Part shown: in pieces, positions 9,166 through 17,681 of the stretch
Layout of the letters: every line of letters begins with the position of its first letter
Position numbering within the stretch: position 1 is the first letter of the stretch
Assembly: GCF_000012365.1 (NCBI RefSeq)
Contig: NC_007651.1
Location: 186,001 to 250,000 of the forward strand
Direction of reading: 5' to 3'
Length of the DNA: 64,000 nt
From: Burkholderia thailandensis E264
Lineage (GTDB): Bacteria > Pseudomonadota > Gammaproteobacteria > Burkholderiales > Burkholderiaceae
The notes under the pieces: model-generated
The model's database searches: none
Told to the model about the DNA's origin: nothing
Seen by the model: the letters and a program-made list of their open reading frames with translations, nothing else
Position numbers and translations under genes: made by a program

Positions 9166-9203
9166 AGATTCGCACCGAAGATTCGCACCGAAGATTCGCA
9201 CCG
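9166..9203. repeat. 13-bp tandem repeat, three copies
   Basis: The unit AGATTCGCACCGA occurs at 9166-9178 and 9179-9191, with a third copy at 9192-9203 that is exact for its first 12 bases. It lies in the gap between the converging regA and hslU genes. The copies are adjacent and in the same direction, so slipped-strand length variation between strains is plausible. Confidence 0.9.
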
Positions 9204-9303
9204 GGGCGGCGGGCGGCCCGCATCGGCCGCAATCCGGCGCGGCCGGCCGCAATCGATGCCGCGCCGCGCACGGCGTCATCCGCGAGCGATGCGCGGAAAA
9301 ACG

Positions 9304-9340
9304 AAAGACGGGCAGCCCCGCGAGGGACTGCCCGTCTTTT
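9304..9340. terminator. bidirectional intrinsic terminator between regA and hslU
   Basis: A perfect 12-bp stem, AAAGACGGGCAG (9304-9315) with CTGCCCGTCTTT (9328-9339), closes a 12-nt loop and ends in TTTT on the plus strand and TTTC/TTTT-like sequence on the minus strand. It lies 31 bp after the hslU stop, so it mainly serves hslVU; it could also end regA transcripts arriving from the other side. Confidence 0.85.
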
Positions 9341-9370
9341 CTCGAGCAACGGCGGCGATGCCGCCGCGCG

Positions 9371-10714
9371 TCACAGCACGTAGCGCGACAGATCCTCGTC
9401 CTTCGACACCTCGCCGAGCGCGCGGTCGACGTAAGCCGCATCGATCGTCACGCTTTGGCCGGCATGATTGCCCGCCGCGAACGACACTTCCTCGAGCAGC
9501 TTCTCGATCACCGTATACAGGCGCCGCGCGCCGATGTTCTCGGTCTTCTCGTTGACCGCATAGGCGATCTCGGCGAGCCGGCGAATGCCGTCGTCGGCGA
9601 ATTCGAGCGCGACGTCCTCGGTCGCGAGGAGCGCCTGATACTGTTTGACGAGGCTCGCGTCGGTCGCGACGAGGATCGCTTCGAAATCCTTCACCGACAG
9701 CGAATCGAGCTCGACGCGGATCGGAAAGCGCCCCTGCAGCTCCGGAATCAGGTCGCTCGGCTTCGCGAGATGGAATGCGCCGCTCGCGATGAACAGGATG
9801 TGATCGGTCTTCACCATCCCGTACTTCGTGTTGATCGTCGTGCCTTCGACGAGCGGCAGCAGATCGCGCTGCACGCCCTGCCTCGACACCTCGCCGCCGC
9901 CGCCTTCGTGGTTGCGCGACGTGATCTTGTCGATCTCGTCGAGGAACACGATGCCGTTCTGCTCGACGTTCTGCACGGCCTTCGTCTTCACTTCCTCGTC
10001 GTTGAGCATCTTCGCCGCTTCCTCGTCGGTCAGCAGCTTCAGCGCCTCCTTGATCTTCACCTTGCGGCGCTGCTTCTTGCCGCTGCCCAGGTTCGAGAAC
10101 ATCGAGCGGATCTGCTCGGTCATCTCTTCCATGCCCGGCGGCGCCATGATGTCCATGCCGACCGTCGGCTGCTCGATGTCGAGCTCGATTTCCTTGTCGT
10201 CGAGCTGGCCTTCGCGCAGGCGTTTGCGAAACGTCTGGCGCGTCGCGTTGTTGTCGTCGTTCGCATGCTCGACGCTCGCGCCGAAGCCGACCGCGCGCGG
10301 CTGCGGCAGCAGCACGTCGAGGATGCGGTCTTCGGCGAGATCGGTCGCCTTGCTGCGCACCTTGCGCATTTCCGTCTCGCGAGTCTGCTTGACGGAGATT
10401 TCGATCAGGTCGCGCACGATGCTGTCGACGTCGCGGCCGACGTAGCCGACCTCGGTGAACTTCGTCGCCTCGATCTTGATGAACGGCGCATCGGCGAGCT
10501 TCGCGAGGCGCCGCGCGATCTCGGTCTTGCCGACGCCCGTCGGCCCGATCATCAGGATGTTCTTCGGCGTGATCTCCTGGCGCAGCGGCTCGGCGACCTG
10601 CTGGCGGCGCCAGCGGTTGCGCAGCGCGACCGCGACGGCCTTCTTCGCCTTGTCCTGGCCGATGATGTGCTTGTCGAGTTCCGAGACGATCTCGGCAGGG
10701 GTCATGGTGCTCAC
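9371..10714 (-). CDS. hslU: HslUV protease ATPase subunit
   Basis: A 447-residue AAA+ unfoldase that feeds substrates to HslV. Walker A is [13 protein letters not shown] (near residue 56), the pore motif GYVGRD follows, Walker B is [11 protein letters not shown] (near 255), and the sensor segment GRFPIRVEL is present. The C-terminal end LSRYVL matches the HslU tail that docks into HslV. The start is GTG at 10714, 5 bp after AGGAG; an ATG nine bases later lies too far from that site. hslV ends 9 bp upstream and its TAA overlaps this ribosome site. Confidence 0.96.
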   Translation of the reverse strand: MSTMTPAEIVSELDKHIIGQDKAKKAVAVALRNRWRRQQVAEPLRQEITPKNILMIGPTGVGKTEIARRLAKLADAPFIKIEATKFTEVGYVGRDVDSIVRDLIEISVKQTRETEMRKVRSKATDLAEDRILDVLLPQPRAVGFGASVEHANDDNNATRQTFRKRLREGQLDDKEIELDIEQPTVGMDIMAPPGMEEMTEQIRSMFSNLGSGKKQRRKVKIKEALKLLTDEEAAKMLNDEEVKTKAVQNVEQNGIVFLDEIDKITSRNHEGGGGEVSRQGVQRDLLPLVEGTTINTKYGMVKTDHILFIASGAFHLAKPSDLIPELQGRFPIRVELDSLSVKDFEAILVATDASLVKQYQALLATEDVALEFADDGIRRLAEIAYAVNEKTENIGARRLYTVIEKLLEEVSFAAGNHAGQSVTIDAAYVDRALGEVSKDEDLSRYVL

Positions 10715-10723
10715 AGCTTCTCC

Positions 10724-11260
10724 TTACTCGATGGTCTCGATGATCCGGTTGTGGTTCGTGTAGATGCACATGTCGCCCGCGATCGCGAGCGATTTTTCGA
10801 CGATCTCGCGAGGGGACAGATCGGTGTTCTCGGCGAGCGCGCGCGCGGCGGCCTGCGCGTATGAGCCGCCCGAACCGATCGCGCAGATTCCGCCTTCCGG
10901 GTCCAGCACGTCGCCGTTGCCGGTGATGACGAGCGTCGTCGTCGCATCGGCCGTGATCAGCATCGCCTCGAGACGGCGCAGCATCCGGTCGGTGCGCCAG
11001 TCCTTCGCGAGCTCGACGGCCGCGCGCGTCAGGTTGCCCTGATGTTTTTCGAGCTTCGCCTCGAAGCGGTCGAGGAGCGAGAACGCGTCGGCCGTGCCGC
11101 CCGCGAAGCCGACGAGCACCTGGTTGTTGTAGATGCGACGCACCTTGCGCGCGCCGCCCTTCATCACGATATTGCCGAGCGTGACCTGGCCGTCGCCGCC
11201 GAGCGCGACCTTGTCGCCACGCCGCACGGAGACGATCGTCGTGCCGTGAAATTGCTCCAT
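10724..11260 (-). CDS. hslV: HslUV protease peptidase subunit
   Basis: A 178-residue proteasome-beta-like threonine peptidase. The sequence [15 protein letters not shown] shows a six-residue propeptide ahead of the catalytic Thr (GTTIVSVRR), as in related beta-proteobacteria; E. coli has only Met. [12 protein letters not shown] and [10 protein letters not shown] are family signatures. It forms double hexamers capped by HslU and degrades misfolded or regulatory proteins. It is first in the hslVU operon, about 100 bp downstream of a heat-shock-like promoter. Confidence 0.96.
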   Translation of the reverse strand: MEQFHGTTIVSVRRGDKVALGGDGQVTLGNIVMKGGARKVRRIYNNQVLVGFAGGTADAFSLLDRFEAKLEKHQGNLTRAAVELAKDWRTDRMLRRLEAMLITADATTTLVITGNGDVLDPEGGICAIGSGGSYAQAAARALAENTDLSPREIVEKSLAIAGDMCIYTNHNRIIETIE

Positions 11261-11366
11261 CTGTAATCCTCGAGAAAGACGGGGGAGCGGGGCGCGCGGT
11301 GGCGCCGCCGCGTGCTGCGGCGCGCGCGAGCGGGCCTCGCAGGCCGGCTCGACGCGCATGGTCTTC

Positions 11367-11394
11367 ATTTTAGGGCGGGCGCCGCGATATCAAG
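11367..11394 (-). promoter_or_regulatory. putative sigma-32 heat-shock promoter of hslVU
   Basis: On the minus strand CTTGATA (11394-11388) is followed after 12 bp by CCCTAAAAT (11375-11367). This resembles the RpoH pattern CTTGAAA - 11 to 16 bp - CCCCATNT. It lies between the dksA terminator and hslV, about 107 bp before the hslV start. hslVU is an RpoH regulon member in several proteobacteria, which supports the reading, but no mapping is available here. Confidence 0.6.
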
Positions 11395-11444
11395 GGCGGC
11401 GTGCGGCGGGCGCCGCCGGGGCGGAAAGCGAAGCGGCGGCGGAA

Positions 11445-11475
11445 AAACAAAAGCGCGCGGCAGGCCGCGCGCTTT
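11445..11475 (-). terminator. intrinsic terminator of dksA
   Basis: An 11-bp perfect stem AAAGCGCGCGG (11450-11460) with CCGCGCGCTTT (11465-11475) and a 4-nt loop. Read on the minus strand it is followed by TGTTTTT, 47 bp after the dksA stop codon. It separates dksA from the hslVU promoter. Confidence 0.9.
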
Positions 11476-11521
11476 GGACAAAGCGTGTGAGGCGCGGAAG
11501 GCGGGCCGCGCCGGGCGAGTG

Positions 11522-11938
11522 TCAGTCGCCGAACAGCTTCTGACGCAACTCGCGGCGCTCCTGCGCCTCGAGCGACAGCGTGGCCGTCGGACGTGCGAGC
11601 AGACGCGGGATGCCGATCGGCTCGCCCGTTTCCTCGCACCAGCCGTAGTCGCCCGATTCGATGCGGGCGAGCGACTGCTGGACCTTCTTGAGAAGCTTGC
11701 GTTCGCGATCGCGCGTGCGCAGTTCGAGCGCGTGCTCTTCCTCGATCGTCGCGCGATCGGCAGGGTCCGGCACGATCACCGTTTCGCGCAGATTCTCGGT
11801 CGTCTGGCCCGCATTGCGGAGAATTTCCGCCTGCAATTGTTCGAGCCGATTTTTGAAGAAGGCGAGCTGATCCTCATTCATGTAATCCTTGTCGCTCATC
11901 TTCAGGATTTCGGCTTCGGTCAAGAGTTTCTTCGTCAT
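11522..11938 (-). CDS. dksA: RNA polymerase-binding transcription factor DksA, zinc-finger cysteines lost
   Basis: A 138-residue DksA that enters the RNA polymerase secondary channel and works with ppGpp. The coiled-coil tip DPADRA (residues 58-63) with its two functional acidic residues is intact, followed by EEEHALELRTRDRERKL. The usual four-cysteine zinc finger is not: only Cys101 remains (YGWCEETGEP), and the other three positions are Thr, Ser and Ala. The fold is therefore zinc-independent, as known for DksA2 of Pseudomonas and, as far as I recall, normal in beta-proteobacteria. A zinc-linked COG0523 GTPase gene lies upstream on the same strand. It ends with its own terminator. Confidence 0.93.
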   Translation of the reverse strand: MTKKLLTEAEILKMSDKDYMNEDQLAFFKNRLEQLQAEILRNAGQTTENLRETVIVPDPADRATIEEEHALELRTRDRERKLLKKVQQSLARIESGDYGWCEETGEPIGIPRLLARPTATLSLEAQERRELRQKLFGD

Positions 11939-12409
11939 CTGCTTGCTTCTTCAATGTGCGGCGAATCCATGGATATTGCCCGCACTTTGGGATTACCCGC
12001 AACAGCCCTTGCAATTGTTTGCCATTCGCTGTGGCGGGGCCGAAAGCCTCCGGATACCGGGCCCGTTTCGTTCAATACTTCCTTGGGGGGACCGGATCGC
12101 GCGTGACCGGCGGGCGGCCGTCCCCGGCGCGCTACCGTGCCGTCCGGACTTCACGCGAGGATCGGGCCTGCCGCCGCCCTTCTCCAGCGGGCAGGTATTG
12201 TAACTGAATCGCAAGCCCTCGCCGTATCGGGTCGATCCCCTGCCGGTCAACCGGTATCCTGAAAATATAACCCGCAAATCAGGAAAAAGCGATGACGGCC
12301 GTGCGCGGGTCCGCGGCCGGCGCGGCGGGCTTCCCGGCATGCGCGGCAGGGCCGGCGGGCGGGCAGGCGAAGCGGCGCTCACGCGGGGCGCCCCGCTCGC
12401 CGCCGTACC
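11939..12409 (-). promoter_or_regulatory. long dksA upstream region with structured leader
   Basis: The gap from dksA to the COG0523 GTPase gene is 521 bp; this part contains no supportable gene. On the minus strand a -10-like TACAAT lies at 12202-12197, about 260 bp before the dksA ATG. The intervening sequence can fold: CCTGCC (12196-12191) pairs with GGCAGG just downstream, and GTCC...GGAC flank a GC-rich hairpin around 12150-12120. A plus-strand ATG at 12292 with an AGGA nearby opens only a frame antisense to the GTPase. Whether the leader regulates dksA is unknown. Confidence 0.4.
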
Positions 12410-12436
12410 GGCGCGCGCCGTGCGCCGGCGCGCGCC
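12410..12436. repeat. strong GC hairpin 3' of the COG0523 GTPase gene
   Basis: A perfect 10-bp inverted repeat GGCGCGCGCC (12410-12419 and 12427-12436) with a 7-nt loop lies 24 bp past the stop codon of the GTPase gene. There is no T-run on either strand, so it is more likely a transcript-end stabiliser or Rho-pause hairpin than a classic intrinsic terminator. Confidence 0.6.
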
Positions 12437-12459
12437 GCTCGCGCACGATGTGGCACGGG

Positions 12460-13533
12460 TTACGCGAGGCAGGCGTCGAGGCCGTCGGTGATGAGGTCGC
12501 GCGGCAGGTCGACGCCGATGAACACCATCTTGTTGGTCTTCTTCTCGGCCGGCAGCCACTTCGCGGCGAGATCGCTGCCCATCATCTGGTGCACGCCCTG
12601 GAACACGACCTTGCGGTCGACGCCCTTCATGTACAGCACGCCCTTGTAGCGCAGCATCCGTTCGCCATAGATCTGCAGGATGCCGCCGAGGAAATCCTCG
12701 AGCTTGTTCGGATCGAACGGGCGATCGTTGCGGTAGACGAACGACTTGATCTTGTCGTCGTGGTGTGCGTGGTGATGGTGGTGGCCGTGCTCGTGATCGT
12801 GCTCGCAATGGCCGTGATCGTGATCGCAATGCGCGTGATCGTGGCCGTGCTCGTGGTGGTGCGCGTGCTCGTGCTCGTCCTCCGCGAGGAAGTCCGGATC
12901 GATCTCGAGCTTCGCGTTCAGGTTGAAGCCGCGCAGGTCGAAGATCTCCTTGATGTCCGCATCGCCGAAGTTCACGACCTTGATCGCCGCCTTCGGGTTC
13001 ATGTGCAGCAGGCGGTGCTTGAGCTCGGACACCGCCTCGTCGTCGACGAGGTCCGCCTTCGTGATGAACAGGCGATCGGCGAAGCCGACCTGGCGCTGCA
13101 CGACTTCGTGCTCGTCGAGCTGAGCGTCGGCGTGCTTCGCGTCGACGAGCGTGATGACCGCGTCGAGCAGGAATTCGTCGGCGATCTCGCTGTCGATGAA
13201 GAATGTCTGCGCGACGGGGCCCGGATTCGCGAGGCCCGTCGTCTCGATCACCACGCGGTCGAAGTCGAACGTGCCGTCGCGTTTCTTCGCGGCGAGGTCG
13301 GCCAGCGCGCGGGCCAGATCGCCGCGGATCGTGCAGCAGATGCAGCCGTTGCTCATCTGGATGATCTGCTCGGTCGAATCCTGGACGAGGATCTCGTTGT
13401 CGATGTTCTCTTCGCCGAACTCGTTTTCGATCACGGCGATCTTCATGCCGTGCTGTTCGTTCAGGATGCGCTTGAGCAGCGTCGTCTTGCCGCTGCCGAG
13501 AAAGCCCGTGAGGATGGTGACGGGAATGGCCAT
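12460..13533 (-). CDS. COG0523 (CobW/ZNG1-like) metal-handling GTPase with His-rich loop
   Basis: A 357-residue G3E GTPase. The P-loop GFLGSGKTT is at residues 10-18, the metal-binding CxCC motif at residues 64-67 (GCICCTIR), and the TKAD guanine-recognition motif near 158-161. A CobW C-terminal domain follows. Between the two domains, residues about 220-258 are almost entirely His, Asp, Glu and Gly with two Cys, a strong candidate zinc-binding loop. Such proteins deliver zinc, cobalt or iron to client enzymes. The first ATG (13533) gives the family-typical MAIPVTILTGFLG; an upstream TTG adds 12 unconserved residues. No clear Zur box was seen upstream. Confidence 0.9.
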   Translation of the reverse strand: MAIPVTILTGFLGSGKTTLLKRILNEQHGMKIAVIENEFGEENIDNEILVQDSTEQIIQMSNGCICCTIRGDLARALADLAAKKRDGTFDFDRVVIETTGLANPGPVAQTFFIDSEIADEFLLDAVITLVDAKHADAQLDEHEVVQRQVGFADRLFITKADLVDDEAVSELKHRLLHMNPKAAIKVVNFGDADIKEIFDLRGFNLNAKLEIDPDFLAEDEHEHAHHHEHGHDHAHCDHDHGHCEHDHEHGHHHHHAHHDDKIKSFVYRNDRPFDPNKLEDFLGGILQIYGERMLRYKGVLYMKGVDRKVVFQGVHQMMGSDLAAKWLPAEKKTNKMVFIGVDLPRDLITDGLDACLA

Positions 13534-13710
13534 GTCGTCGGTCGCCTGTGGTTCGTGAAACGGGGTCAAAACGGCTAAAAAACAGCGCGCCCGGCGAAAC
13601 TCTCCGAGCGCTCAGCCATTTATTGAAACATATCTGTCAAGCCCCCGCTGTCGGCCGGACGGCCGGCCTGGCGCGGGCTCGCTCAGCGCCGCCCGCACAG
13701 ATCGGGGCGA

Positions 13711-14982
13711 TCACGCGATTTGCAACAGCAGCCCCTTCAGATATTCGCCTTCGGGGAAGGCGGTCAGGAGCGGGTGGTCGACGCCCGCGCCGAGCCGCTT
13801 GAGGATGCGCGCGTCGACCTTCGCGTCGGCCGCCGCGCCCGCGACGATCTTCTGGAACAGGTCCATGTCGATCGCGCCCGAGCACGAGTACGTGAACAGC
13901 AGGCCGCCCGGACGCAGCAGCTTGAAGCCGCTCAGGTTGATGTCCTTGTACGCGCGCGCCGCGCGATCGACGCTGTCGCGCGTCGGCGCGAACTTCGGCG
14001 GATCGAGCACGATCAGGTCGAAGCGCTCGCCTTCGTCGACGAGGCGGCGCAGCGTCTTGAACGCGTCGGCGTCGAGCCATTGCGCGCGCGCGGCGTCGAA
14101 GCCGTTCGCGGCGACGTTGCGCTGCGCGAGCGCGAGCGCGTCGCCCGACGAATCGATCGACACGACCCGCTTCGCGCCGCCCTTGAGCGCCGCGAGCGAG
14201 AAGCCGCCCGTGTAGCAGAAGCAGTTCAGCACGTCGCGATCGCGCGCGTACTGCGCGACGAGCGCGCGGTTCTCGCGCTGGTCGACGTAGAAGCCCGTCT
14301 TGTGGCCGTTGCGCACGTCGACGTGATACAGCACGCCGTTCTCGTTCGCGATCAGCGTGTCGGGCGGCGCGTCGCCCGCGAGCACGCCCGTCGTCTGCTC
14401 GAGCCCTTCCTTCTCGCGGATCGACACGTCCGAGCGTTCGTAGACGTTCGGGCAGCCCGTGGCCGCGACGAGCGCCGCGACGATCGCGTCCTTCCAGTGC
14501 TCGACGCCCGCCGCCATGAACTGGCAGACGAGCTGGCCGCGGCCCGCGCCTTCGGCAGGCTCGGCCTGCTGCGTCGCACCGCCTTCGGCCGCGCACGCGG
14601 CTGCGTCGCCGGCGGGGATCGGCGCGGCGACGTAGTGATCGACGATGAGCCCCGGCAGCCCGTCCGCCTCGCCGAACACGAGCCGCACCGCGCCCGTGCC
14701 CGCGATCATCGCGCGGCGATGCGCGACCGCGCGCTGCACGCGCCGCTTGAAGAACGCATGGTCGATCGGCTCGTTCTCGTCGAAGCTCCATACGCGCAGC
14801 CGGATCTGCGAATGCGGGCTGTAGGCGGCGCGCGCGAGGAAGCGCCCGTCGTGCGCGCGCACGATGACGGTCGCGCCGGGCGCGGGCTTGCCGTCGACGC
14901 GGTCGATCGCGTTCGCGTAGACCCACGGATGGCGGCGCAGCAGGGATTTGTCTTTCGACGGCTTGAGCGTAACGGTATGCAT
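13711..14982 (-). CDS. rlmI: 23S rRNA (cytosine-C5) methyltransferase, RlmI family
   Basis: A 423-residue protein with an N-terminal PUA domain (HPWVYANAIDRVDG, then PGATVIVRAHDGRFLARAAY) and a C-terminal Rossmann methyltransferase domain. The SAM site is LNCFCYTGGFSLAAL, the catalytic region LDPPKFAP near residue 315, and FTYSCSGA carries the second cysteine region. E. coli RlmI methylates C1962 of 23S rRNA. An Ala/Glu-rich insert near residues 125-147 is not seen in E. coli. It lies 83 bp downstream of xerC on the same strand. Confidence 0.9.
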   Translation of the reverse strand: MHTVTLKPSKDKSLLRRHPWVYANAIDRVDGKPAPGATVIVRAHDGRFLARAAYSPHSQIRLRVWSFDENEPIDHAFFKRRVQRAVAHRRAMIAGTGAVRLVFGEADGLPGLIVDHYVAAPIPAGDAAACAAEGGATQQAEPAEGAGRGQLVCQFMAAGVEHWKDAIVAALVAATGCPNVYERSDVSIREKEGLEQTTGVLAGDAPPDTLIANENGVLYHVDVRNGHKTGFYVDQRENRALVAQYARDRDVLNCFCYTGGFSLAALKGGAKRVVSIDSSGDALALAQRNVAANGFDAARAQWLDADAFKTLRRLVDEGERFDLIVLDPPKFAPTRDSVDRAARAYKDINLSGFKLLRPGGLLFTYSCSGAIDMDLFQKIVAGAAADAKVDARILKRLGAGVDHPLLTAFPEGEYLKGLLLQIA

Positions 14983-15064
14983 GTCGGGATCGAAATGGCC
15001 GCGCGGGGCGCGGCGGAATGTGATTCGTTGATTCAGAGCGATTCGGCGAGCGCGGCGGCGCGCG

Positions 15065-15985
15065 TCAGTCGCGCTTTTTCGCGCGCGGGTGCGCGCTGTC
15101 GTAAATCTTCGCGAGATGCTGGAAGTCGAGCGACGTGTAGACCTGCGTCGCCGAGATGCTCGCGTGGCCGAGCAGCTCCTGCACCGCGCGCAGGTCGCCG
15201 CTCGATTGCAGCACGTGCGTCGCGAACGAGTGGCGCAGCACGTGCGGATGGACGTTCGCCGGAATGCCCGCCGCGAGCGCCGCGCGCTTCACGCGCTCGC
15301 GCACGACGCCGGGCGACATCCGGTTGCCGCGCACCGACAGGAAGAGCGGCCGCGCATCGCGCTTCACGAACTCGCCGCGCACAGCGAGCCAGGCGTTCAG
15401 CGCATCGATCGCCTTGCGGCCGACGGGCACCTTGCGCTCCTTTTCGCCCTTGCCGCGCACGGTGACTTCCGCTTCGGCGAGATCGAGCCAGCCTTCGGAG
15501 CGATAGTCGCCGTCCTTCGTGTATTCGACGTCGAGGCCGATCAGCTCGGCGAGCCGCAGCCCGGACGAATAGAACAGCTCGAGGATCGCGTGATCGCGCA
15601 GGTGCTCGGCGGTGCCGGCCGTCGGCGCATCCATCAGCGCGGCCGCGTCGTCGACGGACAGCGCCTTCGGCAGCGTCTTCGCGCGCTTCGGCGCGCGTAC
15701 GGCCGCGACCGGATTCGCGTTCATCTCGACGTGCTGCGAAAACCAGCGATAGAACGCGCGCCACGCGGACAGCCGGTGCGAGATCGAGCGCGCGGACAGG
15801 CCGCCCGCATGCGCGCGCGCGACGGCGCCGCGCATGTCGACGGCCGTGAGGCTTTCGAGCGGGCGGCCGTTCGCGAGCTTCCTCAGTTCGCCGAGCTCGT
15901 GCGCGTACGCGCGCAGCGTGTGATCCGACAGCTTCCTCACGTGCCGCAGATTCGACAGGTAGTCGGCGATCGGATCGGTGGTCAT
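15065..15985 (-). CDS. xerC: tyrosine recombinase XerC
   Basis: A 306-residue tyrosine recombinase that, with XerD, resolves chromosome dimers at dif. The catalytic residues are visible in order: Arg in SSGLRLAELIGLD, Lys in VRGKGEKERKVPV, His-x-x-Arg in HPHVLRHSFATHVL, and His plus nucleophilic Tyr in LGHASISATQVYTSLD. The N-terminal SAM-like DNA-binding domain (LRHVRKLSDHTLRAYAHEL) is complete. It is the last gene of an lpxL-dapF-DUF484-xerC run; dapF, DUF484 and xerC are neighbours in E. coli too, which supports the assignment. Confidence 0.96.
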   Translation of the reverse strand: MTTDPIADYLSNLRHVRKLSDHTLRAYAHELGELRKLANGRPLESLTAVDMRGAVARAHAGGLSARSISHRLSAWRAFYRWFSQHVEMNANPVAAVRAPKRAKTLPKALSVDDAAALMDAPTAGTAEHLRDHAILELFYSSGLRLAELIGLDVEYTKDGDYRSEGWLDLAEAEVTVRGKGEKERKVPVGRKAIDALNAWLAVRGEFVKRDARPLFLSVRGNRMSPGVVRERVKRAALAAGIPANVHPHVLRHSFATHVLQSSGDLRAVQELLGHASISATQVYTSLDFQHLAKIYDSAHPRAKKRD

Positions 15986-16014
15986 GGCGCGGGGCGGCGA
16001 TCGGCGCGCGGCCG

Positions 16015-16725
16015 TCAGTGCGGCAGCAGGCGCGTGAGCGCCGCGCTCGCGAGCGTGCCGATCTGCGTGAGGAAGTCGGTGCCCATGCCGTCGTGGAAGC
16101 GTCGCGGGTCCGGCGAGCCCAGCACCAGCAGGCCGAACGCGCCCGCGCCTTCGCCCGCGTCGGGGGCGCGCAGCGCGATCAGCGCGACCGATTCGGCGGC
16201 GCCGCTTGCCGCCGGTGCCTCGCCGTCGCCGGCCGTCGCGGCCGTGACGGGCGCGAGCCACTGCGCCGCCTCGAATCCGGTGTTCGCGCCGCAATATGGG
16301 GTCGCAAGGCTGTTCGTGAAGAGGCGCACCTCCTCGCCGACGTTGCGCGCGAAATCGGCTTGCGCGTAGGTTTCGGCGACGTCCCAGAGCCTGAGCGCAG
16401 TCTGCGGGACGTCGAACGCGTCGGCGAGGCCGCCCGCGATCGCACGCGGCAGCGCGTACGGATCGCGCTCGGCGATCACGCGCGCGGTCCAGCGGTTGAA
16501 CTTCGCGGCGAGCCCGTCGTTCTCGTGGCCGTAGCGCAGCAGCTCGGCGAGCCGGCGTTCGAGATGCTTGTTCTTGTCGCGCAACATCTCCATCTGCCGC
16601 TCCTGAAGCGACACAGCGGCCTTGCCATGCGGATTCGCGAGCTTGATCGTCGCGAGCAGCTCCGCGTGCTGGGCGAAGAATTCGGGGTTGGCGAGCAGGT
16701 AGTCGGCGACTTCGCGATCGTTCAT
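16015..16725 (-). CDS. DUF484 family protein (GAF-like)
   Basis: A 236-residue DUF484 protein. It opens with MNDREVADYLLANPEFFAQHAELL, the family's usual N-terminus, followed by a basic, probably coiled-coil stretch (ERQMEMLRDKNKHLERRLAELL) and a C-terminal GAF-like domain. Function is unknown, but the gene sits between dapF and xerC in many proteobacteria. The ATG at 16725 was preferred over an upstream TTG, which has no ribosome site. It is 46 bp after dapF and 29 bp before xerC, so part of one operon. Confidence 0.85.
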   Translation of the reverse strand: MNDREVADYLLANPEFFAQHAELLATIKLANPHGKAAVSLQERQMEMLRDKNKHLERRLAELLRYGHENDGLAAKFNRWTARVIAERDPYALPRAIAGGLADAFDVPQTALRLWDVAETYAQADFARNVGEEVRLFTNSLATPYCGANTGFEAAQWLAPVTAATAGDGEAPAASGAAESVALIALRAPDAGEGAGAFGLLVLGSPDPRRFHDGMGTDFLTQIGTLASAALTRLLPH

Positions 16726-16771
16726 GGCGCTTCGTTCGGCTTCGGCAAATGAAAGGTCAGGCTGCAAAAGG

Positions 16772-17641
16772 TCAGGCGGGCAGGTCGATCACGCCTTCGA
16801 AGACGGTCGTCGCGGGGCCGGCCATCATGAGCGGCGCGCGTTCGTCGCGCGCGCCGTCCCACGAGATCGTCAGCGTGCCGCCGTGCGTGTGGACGGTGAC
16901 GGGCGAATCGAGTTGCCCGCGCCGGATGCCCGCCGCGACGGCCGCGCACGCGCCCGTGCCGCACGCGAGCGTCTCGCCCGCGCCGCGCTCGTACACGCGC
17001 AGCTTCACCTCGTGCCGCGACACGATCTGCATGAAGCCCGCGTTCACGCGCTGCGGAAACCGCGGGTCGCGCTCGATCGCCGGCCCGTCGGCGAGCACCG
17101 GGAACGCCTCGGCGTCGTCGACGATCTGCACCGCGTGCGGATTGCCCATCGACACGACCGAGATCCAGCGCGTCGCGCCGTTCACGGGCAGCGGCCACAG
17201 CGTGTCGGCGCCCTCGCGGCGGCCGTCGAGGCCGCTCGTGTCGAACGGCACGCGCGCCGGCTCGAACACGGGCGCGCCCATGTCGACGACGACCTCGCCG
17301 TTGTCCTGCATCGTCAGCGTGATCACGCCGTGCTTCACTTCGACGCGCACGCTCGCCTTGTCGGTGAGCCCGTGGTCGCGGACGAACTTGACGAAGCAGC
17401 GCGCGCCGTTGCCGCAGTGCTCGACCTCGCCGCCGTCGCAGTTGAAGATCCGGTACTTGAAGTCGGCGCCGTCGACGGTCGGCTTTTCGACGAGCAGCAA
17501 CTGATCGGCGCCGATCCCGAAGTGGCGGTCGGCGAGCGCGCGCACCAGCGCGTCGGTGAGCGGGGGCAGCGCGCGGCTGTAGCCGTCGAGCACGACGAAG
17601 TCGTTGCCCGCGCCGTGCATCTTGGTAAACGAGAGTTTCAT
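16772..17641 (-). CDS. dapF: diaminopimelate epimerase
   Basis: A 289-residue cofactor-independent epimerase that converts LL- to meso-diaminopimelate for peptidoglycan and lysine. The two catalytic cysteines lie in [10 protein letters not shown] (near residue 76) and ACGTGACA (near residue 226). The N-terminus [20 protein letters not shown] is diagnostic and fixes the start. It follows lpxL by 40 bp and precedes the DUF484 gene by 46 bp. Confidence 0.97.
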   Translation of the reverse strand: MKLSFTKMHGAGNDFVVLDGYSRALPPLTDALVRALADRHFGIGADQLLLVEKPTVDGADFKYRIFNCDGGEVEHCGNGARCFVKFVRDHGLTDKASVRVEVKHGVITLTMQDNGEVVVDMGAPVFEPARVPFDTSGLDGRREGADTLWPLPVNGATRWISVVSMGNPHAVQIVDDAEAFPVLADGPAIERDPRFPQRVNAGFMQIVSRHEVKLRVYERGAGETLACGTGACAAVAAGIRRGQLDSPVTVHTHGGTLTISWDGARDERAPLMMAGPATTVFEGVIDLPA

Positions 17642-17681
17642 GGGCGCTATTGTATGCCGCGGGCATGCCGCGGCGGCGGAG

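Larger units (their letters stand above)
8966..9370. other. non-coding stretch between regA and hslU
   Basis: These 405 bp carry no gene I can support. They hold GC-rich degenerate GGCAGGCGGC-type repeats around 9098-9130, a 13-bp tandem repeat and a shared terminator (both listed separately). Apparent reading frames here lack ribosome sites and family resemblance. Confidence 0.6.

Noticed and set aside
12120..12200. Possible cobalamin riboswitch or RNase P RNA in the dksA upstream region
   Set aside because: A GAAGTCCGG word and GC hairpins first suggested this, but the conserved boxes of either RNA are not present.
12292..13578. Plus-strand frame with an AGGA-like site before its ATG, opposite the COG0523 GTPase
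   Set aside because: The ribosome-site-like sequence is attractive, but almost all of the frame is antisense to the well-conserved GTPase and reads as low-complexity Val/Asp/Glu/Arg sequence.
13618..13641. Possible Zur box upstream of the COG0523 GTPase (TTGACAGATATGTTTCAATAAAT on the minus strand)
   Set aside because: The palindrome is too weak to call; TTGACA is a fair -35 but no matching -10 is placed at 17 bp.
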